A DNA stretch of 9,844 nucleotides from Opitutaceae bacterium (GTDB lineage: Bacteria > Verrucomicrobiota > Verrucomicrobiia > Opitutales > Opitutaceae): the NCBI GenBank assembly GCA_005787865.1, contig SXZN01000067.1:1-9844 (forward strand), read 5' to 3'. How positions within the stretch are numbered: position 1 is the first letter of the stretch; each line of letters starts with the position of its first letter. The position numbers and the translations under genes were made by a program. Below are positions 5,935-9,844 of the stretch, piece by piece. The notes beneath the pieces were generated by a model, which worked only from the letters and a program-made list of their open reading frames with translations, was not told the DNA's origin and ran no database searches.

Positions 5935-6909
5935 TTAAGGTGATTTAGTTTCGCTGGGTTGTGCCAGGGAGTCGACGGGAATTTTATTCTTGGTGGTCGT
6001 GATGATCGCGACGCCGGCGATAATGATAGCCGCAGCGACAAAAAGCCGTGGGCCGATCGGTTCGTGGGCAAGCCACCAACCAAGAAAAACCGCTACAATC
6101 GGGTTAACATAGGCGTAGGTTGCCACGCGCGCTGGGGAGCAATGCTTCATGAGCCAGACAAAGGTGGTGAAGCCGATGAGGGAGCCGGCGATGATGAGAT
6201 AAACCCAGGCTCCCCAAGAACGGGCGGAGACGTCGGCAAAATTAAAATGGGCCGGTTCGCCAATGAGTAAGCTGACGAAAAAAAGCCAGAGGCTACCCGC
6301 GAGCATTTGCATGGCGGAAGCGGTGAAGGGATCGGCCGAGTTGCGTGCATAACGCGTATAGAGCGAGCCCGCACTCCAGGAGAAGCAGGCGAGGACGATG
6401 CCCCCGAGGCGCCACGGATCGAGGTCGGGGGTGCCTTCACCTAGCTGTGGGCCAACGAGCACGAGGAGGCCGATGAAGCCAAGGCCAACTCCGAGGAAGG
6501 TGGCTAGCGATGGTTTAGTCCCTTGATTCTGATGACCGCTGATGGCGTGGACGGCCCAATCGAGGAGCACAATAAAAAGGGGCCCAAGTGAAATGATCAG
6601 CGTGGCGATACCGGAGGGGATTTTCTGTTCGGCCCAGGAAACTAAACCGTTGCCCCCGAGCAGCAGCAGCCCGCCGACGATGGTGTTGTCGAACCACTGG
6701 CGCCGGGTGGTATGAAAGCCGCGAGTGAACGCAATCCAGCCGGCGATCAAGCCACCGGCGACAAGAAAGCGCGCCCCGGCCATCAGGAAAGGCGGCAAGG
6801 TTTCGACCGCGATTTTGATGCCGAGATACGTGGAGCCCCAGACGAGATAGATAGTCGCAAAACCGGCGATGAGCGCGGCTTTGGTCGGAATTTTATCAGG
6901 GGCAGTCAC
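5935..6909 (-). CDS. EamA/DMT-superfamily exporter, YedA-like
   Basis: A 324-residue inner-membrane drug/metabolite transporter with about ten hydrophobic segments arranged as two EamA repeats (about residues 14-150 and 165-305). Repeat 1 opens with the hallmark IYLVWGSTYLGIKIAVETLPP, WGSTY at 24-28, then MAGARFLVAGG and GNGLVSWAEQKIPSGIATLI. Repeat 2 contains CFSWSAGSLYTRY, MQMLAGSLWL and ATYAYVNPIVAVFLGWWLAHEP. The whole pattern follows E. coli YedA. Such proteins export amino acids, metabolites or drugs by proton antiport; the substrate here cannot be read from sequence. Initiation is at GTG 6909 with no Shine-Dalgarno motif. It is divergent from the alginate-lyase-family gene across 207 bases and probably shares a transcript with the tyrosine-rich lipoprotein downstream. 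The C-terminal tail is hydrophilic. Confidence 0.9.
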   Translation of the reverse strand: MTAPDKIPTKAALIAGFATIYLVWGSTYLGIKIAVETLPPFLMAGARFLVAGGLIAGWIAFTRGFHTTRRQWFDNTIVGGLLLLGGNGLVSWAEQKIPSGIATLIISLGPLFIVLLDWAVHAISGHQNQGTKPSLATFLGVGLGFIGLLVLVGPQLGEGTPDLDPWRLGGIVLACFSWSAGSLYTRYARNSADPFTASAMQMLAGSLWLFFVSLLIGEPAHFNFADVSARSWGAWVYLIIAGSLIGFTTFVWLMKHCSPARVATYAYVNPIVAVFLGWWLAHEPIGPRLFVAAAIIIAGVAIITTTKNKIPVDSLAQPSETKSP

Positions 6910-6971
6910 GATTTTAAGATGTTAAAAAAATTAGCTCATCGCCTGGGCGAAAGAGAGGGGATGGCAACGGG

Positions 6972-7000
6972 TTGGCGACCATTATGCGACTGATTATTTT
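6972..7000 (+). promoter_or_regulatory. Candidate sigma-70-type promoter for the alginate-lyase-family gene
   Basis: TTGGCG (6972-6977) and TATTTT (6995-7000) are separated by exactly 17 bases. A start site near 7007 would give a leader of about 110 bases containing the hairpin at 7064-7094. Consensus match only. Confidence 0.35.
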
Positions 7001-7063
7001 ATAGAAAGATCGATTGGGCCCGCGCGAGTTTACCTCGACCCGCTAGCGATGTAAAATTAAGTT

Positions 7064-7094
7064 AGCCGGGTCGGGACAATTCCCGCGCTCGGCT
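7064..7094. promoter_or_regulatory. Two-tier hairpin in the leader of the alginate-lyase-family gene
   Basis: AGCCG (7064-7068) pairs with CGGCT (7090-7094). Inside it CGGGA (7072-7076) pairs with TCCCG (7081-7085) around a CAAT loop, with a small 3x4 internal loop. That is ten GC-rich pairs in 31 bases, 22 bases ahead of the ATG at 7117. No T-run follows immediately in either direction. It could be an mRNA stability or control hairpin, or an operator. An 8-bp palindrome CGCTAGCG lies just upstream at 7041-7048. Confidence 0.4.
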
Positions 7095-7116
7095 CCAGCA
7101 ATTTTAATCCATCCTT

Positions 7117-8256
7117 ATGCTACTCACGTTCGCGCTTTTTTCATTTAACTTATCGGCCTATGAGCTGCCGCGCGTCGTGCCGCTAGCGGATGCGGCGCTC
7201 GGCGTTCAGCCGATTTCGATAACGGCGGTCGTGAACCCGCGCAGTCCCGGTGGGGTGCATGATTTCTCCTCGGAGGGTGATTATTGGTGGCCTGATTCTA
7301 AAAATCCGACCGGGCCTTATGTGCGCCGTGATGGGGAGACTAATCCGAGTAACTTTGTGGCCCATCGCCGGCTGATGTTTGCCTTCGCGCGGGATGTGGG
7401 TGCGCTGACGGCGGCGTATGATCTCACTCGTGAAGAGCGCTACGCGGCGGCGGCGGTGCAGCAATTAAGAGTGTGGTTCGTCGATCCCGCGACCCGCCTC
7501 AATCCCAATTTGCAATATGCCCAGTCGATTCAGGGCGTCTGTACGGGTCGAGGGATTGGGTTAATCGATACCGTGCATTTAGCCGAAGTAGCCCTGGGTC
7601 TGCGCGCGCTCCATGGGGCGCGTTCACTCGATGCGGCAACGGAAGCGGCCGCACAGGCTTGGTTTCGCGATTATCTCCATTGGCTGCAGACGCATCCTTA
7701 CGGCCCAGAGGAACGCAAAGCAGATAATAACCATGGCACCTGCTGGTTGTTGCAGGCGACGGCGTTCGCGCTGCTGCTCGATGACCGGACGACGCTCGCT
7801 GATTGTCGCCGGCGTTTTAAGGAAATTATTTTGCCGCTGCAAATGGCGTCCAATGGCAGCTTCCCGCGCGAGCTCGCGCGGACGAAGGCCTACGGTTATT
7901 CCATTTTTAATTTGGATATCATGACGAGCCTCGCCGTGCTGCTTTCCACGCCGGATGAAGATCTGATGAAGTTCAAACTCGCCGATGGCCGTACCATGGT
8001 TCGTGGCGTGGAGTTCCTCGCTCCATTTCTCGCCGATAAATCGAAATGGCCGCTCTCGCCGGACGTGCTGCATTGGCAGGATTGGCCTGTGCGCCAGCCT
8101 GCGCTGTTATTCGGGGCGGTGGCGGAGGGGCGGGAGGATTGGCTCAATCTGTGGAAAAGCTTGCCCGCCGATCCCGTGGATGAAGAGGTTCGCCGTAATT
8201 TCCCCATCCGTTTTCCGACCCTGTGGTATGCTGCCACCGGCGCCCATCACCATTAA
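7117..8256 (+). CDS. Alginate lyase family protein (polysaccharide lyase, PF05426-type)
   Basis: A 379-residue predicted exported lyase with the all-helical toroid fold of the Alginate_lyase family (PL5/PL38-like). It would cleave uronic-acid polysaccharides by beta-elimination in the periplasm or outside. The family signature runs in order: YWWPD and GPYVRRDGETNP near residues 55-77; RLNPNLQYAQSIQGVCTGRGIGLIDT; DNNHGTCW with Asn204-Asn205-His206, the usual neutraliser/base site; FPRELARTKAYGYSIFNLD with Arg251, Arg255 and Tyr259/Tyr261 as likely proton donor and substrate ligands. The N-terminus is a very short signal-like segment, MLLTFALFSFNLSA, lacking a basic residue. An in-frame stop twelve bases upstream excludes a longer start. 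No Shine-Dalgarno motif. It is not flanked by other carbohydrate genes or a SusD/TonB pair, so substrate remains open: alginate, glucuronan or another uronan. Confidence 0.85.
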   Translation: MLLTFALFSFNLSAYELPRVVPLADAALGVQPISITAVVNPRSPGGVHDFSSEGDYWWPDSKNPTGPYVRRDGETNPSNFVAHRRLMFAFARDVGALTAAYDLTREERYAAAAVQQLRVWFVDPATRLNPNLQYAQSIQGVCTGRGIGLIDTVHLAEVALGLRALHGARSLDAATEAAAQAWFRDYLHWLQTHPYGPEERKADNNHGTCWLLQATAFALLLDDRTTLADCRRRFKEIILPLQMASNGSFPRELARTKAYGYSIFNLDIMTSLAVLLSTPDEDLMKFKLADGRTMVRGVEFLAPFLADKSKWPLSPDVLHWQDWPVRQPALLFGAVAEGREDWLNLWKSLPADPVDEEVRRNFPIRFPTLWYAATGAHHH

Positions 8257-8292
8257 TATATTTCAGGGCTCAAGGTTTATTATTCGAATGCA

Positions 8293-8302
8293 ATCAATTG
8301 AT
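8293..8302. repeat. Perfect 10-bp palindrome ATCAATTGAT
   Basis: A perfect palindrome overlapping the candidate -35 hexamer TTGATA. Its centre is 22 bases from the centre of the second palindrome at 8314-8325, about two helical turns, as expected for cooperative protein binding on one DNA face. Confidence 0.45.
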
Positions 8303-8325
8303 AGATAGAAGATTGTATATATACA
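8298..8325 (+). promoter_or_regulatory. Candidate promoter for the helicase gene
   Basis: TTGATA (8298-8303), 16-base spacer, TATACA (8320-8325). It lies in the most AT-rich part of the window. Transcription from about 8332 would give a leader near 150 bases before the ATG at 8481. Consensus match only. Confidence 0.4.
8314..8325. repeat. Perfect 12-bp palindrome TGTATATATACA
   Basis: A perfect palindrome covering the candidate -10 hexamer. The TGTA/TACA ends are typical of operator half-sites, though the alternating TA core is also a common low-complexity AT sequence. Confidence 0.45.
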
Positions 8326-8480
8326 GGCTTCATTTTTATGGGATGGGTTGATTAAGTTTGAGCCGAGCAAAAATTGGCGTGGGCCGGATGATTGCCCTCG
8401 GGGATTGGCGGCCTAGGCTGACCGGAGATGCGGGATTGCAATGCTCTCAGCGGGACCCGATACCAACACTCTACTTTTTC

Positions 8481-9844
8481 ATGCTCCGTAAGCTCATTTC
8501 AAAAATCCGGCAGACCTTTGCGAAGGACGATCAGCGTTCCGAGACCAAGCCGGCTCATAAATCAGGGAGACCCGTTCCGAAAAGTGGCGAACATCGCCAT
8601 GACAAGCGGCCGACCGCTCATCCCGCCAGATCTTCTAGCCCGACGCGGCCAGCGGCCCCGATTCAGCATCGCGCGACATCAGCGAAATCGGTCCAAGCTC
8701 CGGTGGCGGCTCGGATTCCTCAGGTCGCTAAGCCCCTGCCTGAGGTGCCTAAGCTGGATACTGCTTTCACCCAATTGGGGTTGAGCGATCGGATTGCCTT
8801 TGCCGTACAAGGCATGGGCTACGAAGCGCCGACGCCGATTCAAGCTCAGGCCATCCCCATTATTTTAAGCGGTCGCGATGTGATTGGTTCAGCCCAGACA
8901 GGGACCGGAAAAACCGCGGCATTTGCGTTACCGATTCTGAATCGGCTGCAGCAACACGGTAAAATGCGCTGCCTTATCTTGGAGCCCACGCGCGAGCTAG
9001 CGGTGCAGGTAGAGGAAGCATTTAAGAATTTTTCAAAATATACCGATCTGCGCGTGACCGTGGTGTACGGCGGCGTGGGTTACGGCAAGCAGCGGGAAGA
9101 TCTTGCCCACGGGGTGGATATCCTCGCGGCGACTCCTGGGCGCTTGCTCGACTACATGGAGCAAGGTGAAATTCGGCTCGATAACATTGATATCCTCGTG
9201 CTCGACGAGGTCGACCGGATGCTCGACATGGGATTTTTGCCTGATGTAAAGCGCATCGTAGCCAAAGTGCCGCGCGAGCGGCAGACATTATTTTTTACCG
9301 CGACGCTCCCGCCCGAAATTGAGCAGCTCGCCGCCTGGGCGCTGCGCTCGCCCGAAACTATTTCTATCGGCCGGCAGCGCTCGACGGCCGAGACGATCAC
9401 GCACGCCTTTTATCCGGTGGTCCAAGCGCAGAAATTTGACCTCCTCGCGCACCTGCTGGAAGAGACGCAGTATAAGAGCGTCATTATTTTTTCCCGAACC
9501 AAGTCGGGGGCGGATTACGTAGCCAGCCGACTCAAACAAGAAGGCCATACCTGCGCCGTGATGCATGCTGATCGCAGCCAGCAAGAGCGGACGGATGCGC
9601 TCAAGGGCTTTAAATCTGGTCAGTATGAAGTGCTGGTTGCGACCGATTTGGTCGCGCGCGGACTTGATATTGCGGATGTGTCGCACGTGATCAATTTTGA
9701 CGTCCCGGAAAATCCAGAGGATTACGTTCATCGCATCGGGCGCACGGGTCGGGCGCACAAGACGGGCGATGCCTTCACGTTAGTGACCGAGGAGACGTGG
9801 CGTGACGCCCGCAGTATTGAGCGCTTTATTGGCCAGAGCATCGA
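8481..9844 (+). CDS. DEAD-box-family ATP-dependent RNA helicase (partial, C-terminus off window)
   Basis: The first 454 codons of an RNA-unwinding ATPase, running off the right edge. Residues 1-95 are a basic, Pro/Ala/Ser/His-rich, probably disordered extension. The helicase core follows: Q motif from Phe96 with Gln121 (TPIQAQAIP); motif I AQTGTGKT at 138-145; PTRELA; TPGRL; motif II at 242-245; motif III at 273-275; VIIFSRTKSGADYVA (IV); VLVATDLVARGLDI (V); and HRIGRTGR at 417-424 (VI). Motif II reads DEVD rather than DEAD and motif III TAT rather than SAT. Otherwise it is RhlE/CsdA-like ('DRMLDMGF'). The ATG at 8481 is the first in frame and has no Shine-Dalgarno sequence. Helicases of this type act in ribosome assembly, mRNA turnover and cold adaptation, which would fit a long regulated leader. 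Which subgroup it belongs to depends on the missing tail. Confidence 0.92.
   Translation, partial: MLRKLISKIRQTFAKDDQRSETKPAHKSGRPVPKSGEHRHDKRPTAHPARSSSPTRPAAPIQHRATSAKSVQAPVAARIPQVAKPLPEVPKLDTAFTQLGLSDRIAFAVQGMGYEAPTPIQAQAIPIILSGRDVIGSAQTGTGKTAAFALPILNRLQQHGKMRCLILEPTRELAVQVEEAFKNFSKYTDLRVTVVYGGVGYGKQREDLAHGVDILAATPGRLLDYMEQGEIRLDNIDILVLDEVDRMLDMGFLPDVKRIVAKVPRERQTLFFTATLPPEIEQLAAWALRSPETISIGRQRSTAETITHAFYPVVQAQKFDLLAHLLEETQYKSVIIFSRTKSGADYVASRLKQEGHTCAVMHADRSQQERTDALKGFKSGQYEVLVATDLVARGLDIADVSHVINFDVPENPEDYVHRIGRTGRAHKTGDAFTLVTEETWRDARSIERFIGQSI

Larger units (their letters stand above)
8257..8480 (+). other. Intergenic region and probable long leader of the helicase gene
   Basis: 224 bases without a gene. 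The left half (8257-8350) is strikingly AT-rich and holds the candidate promoter and two palindromes. The right half is GC-rich with several short complementary segments (for example GGCCGG near 8384-8389 with CGGCC near 8409-8413, and CGGG at 8431-8434 with CCCG at 8456-8459). This suggests a structured mRNA leader. No recognisable terminator for the upstream lyase gene. Confidence 0.45.

Noticed and set aside
7624..8073. Minus-strand 149-codon open frame within the lyase gene
   Set aside because: A shadow of the alginate-lyase-family coding sequence, which carries the conserved motifs.
8428..8784. Plus-strand 118-codon open frame
   Set aside because: It overlaps the helicase start in another frame; the helicase frame has full family motifs.
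1..9844. CRISPR arrays, insertion sequences, att sites, phage or toxin-antitoxin genes
   Set aside because: No direct repeats with regular spacing, no transposase or integrase motifs, and no toxin-like small gene pair were seen.

Overview
The window is a GC-moderate (high-50s % GC by eye) bacterial chromosomal segment, densely packed with housekeeping and envelope genes. No phage, transposon, CRISPR, tRNA or rRNA signal was seen. The gene content (an alginate-lyase-family secreted enzyme, a tagatose/psicose-epimerase-type barrel, small lipoproteins, a YedA-type exporter) and the near absence of Shine-Dalgarno motifs would fit a polysaccharide-degrading Verrucomicrobiota (Opitutaceae-like) bacterium. 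That placement is inference from general resemblance, not proof.

Layout. (1) 1-1728, minus strand, read right to left: a small one-helix membrane protein, a DUF4203-like multi-span membrane protein, a LEA14-like lipoprotein and a sugar isomerase/epimerase cut by the left edge. Gaps are 48, 38 and 0 bases, so this looks like one transcription unit. (2) 1729-2115: a divergent intergenic region holding a minus-strand candidate RNA structure and a hairpin just before gpsA. (3) 2116-5396, plus strand: gpsA (glycerol-3-phosphate synthesis), an unrecognised 86-residue protein, a XapA/PunA-type purine nucleoside phosphorylase and an inositol-monophosphatase-superfamily phosphatase. The last two are 24 bases apart. 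(4) 5440-6909, minus strand: a YedA-like EamA exporter followed by a tyrosine-rich lipoprotein, convergent with block 3. (5) 6910-7116: a divergent regulatory region with a candidate promoter and a two-tier hairpin. (6) 7117-8256, plus: an alginate-lyase-family protein. (7) 8257-8480: an AT-rich promoter region with two perfect palindromes two helical turns apart. (8) 8481 to the right edge, plus: a DEAD-box-type RNA helicase with a DEVD motif II, a TAT motif III and a long basic N-terminal extension, cut by the window edge.

No overtly new multi-gene system is visible. The most unusual signals are regulatory: the paired palindromes and long leader of the helicase, the minus-strand stem-loop pair near 1745-1836, and hairpins abutting start codons. 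Among proteins, the divergent helicase motifs, the atypical phosphorylase active-site loop and the tyrosine-rich lipoprotein deserve a second look.
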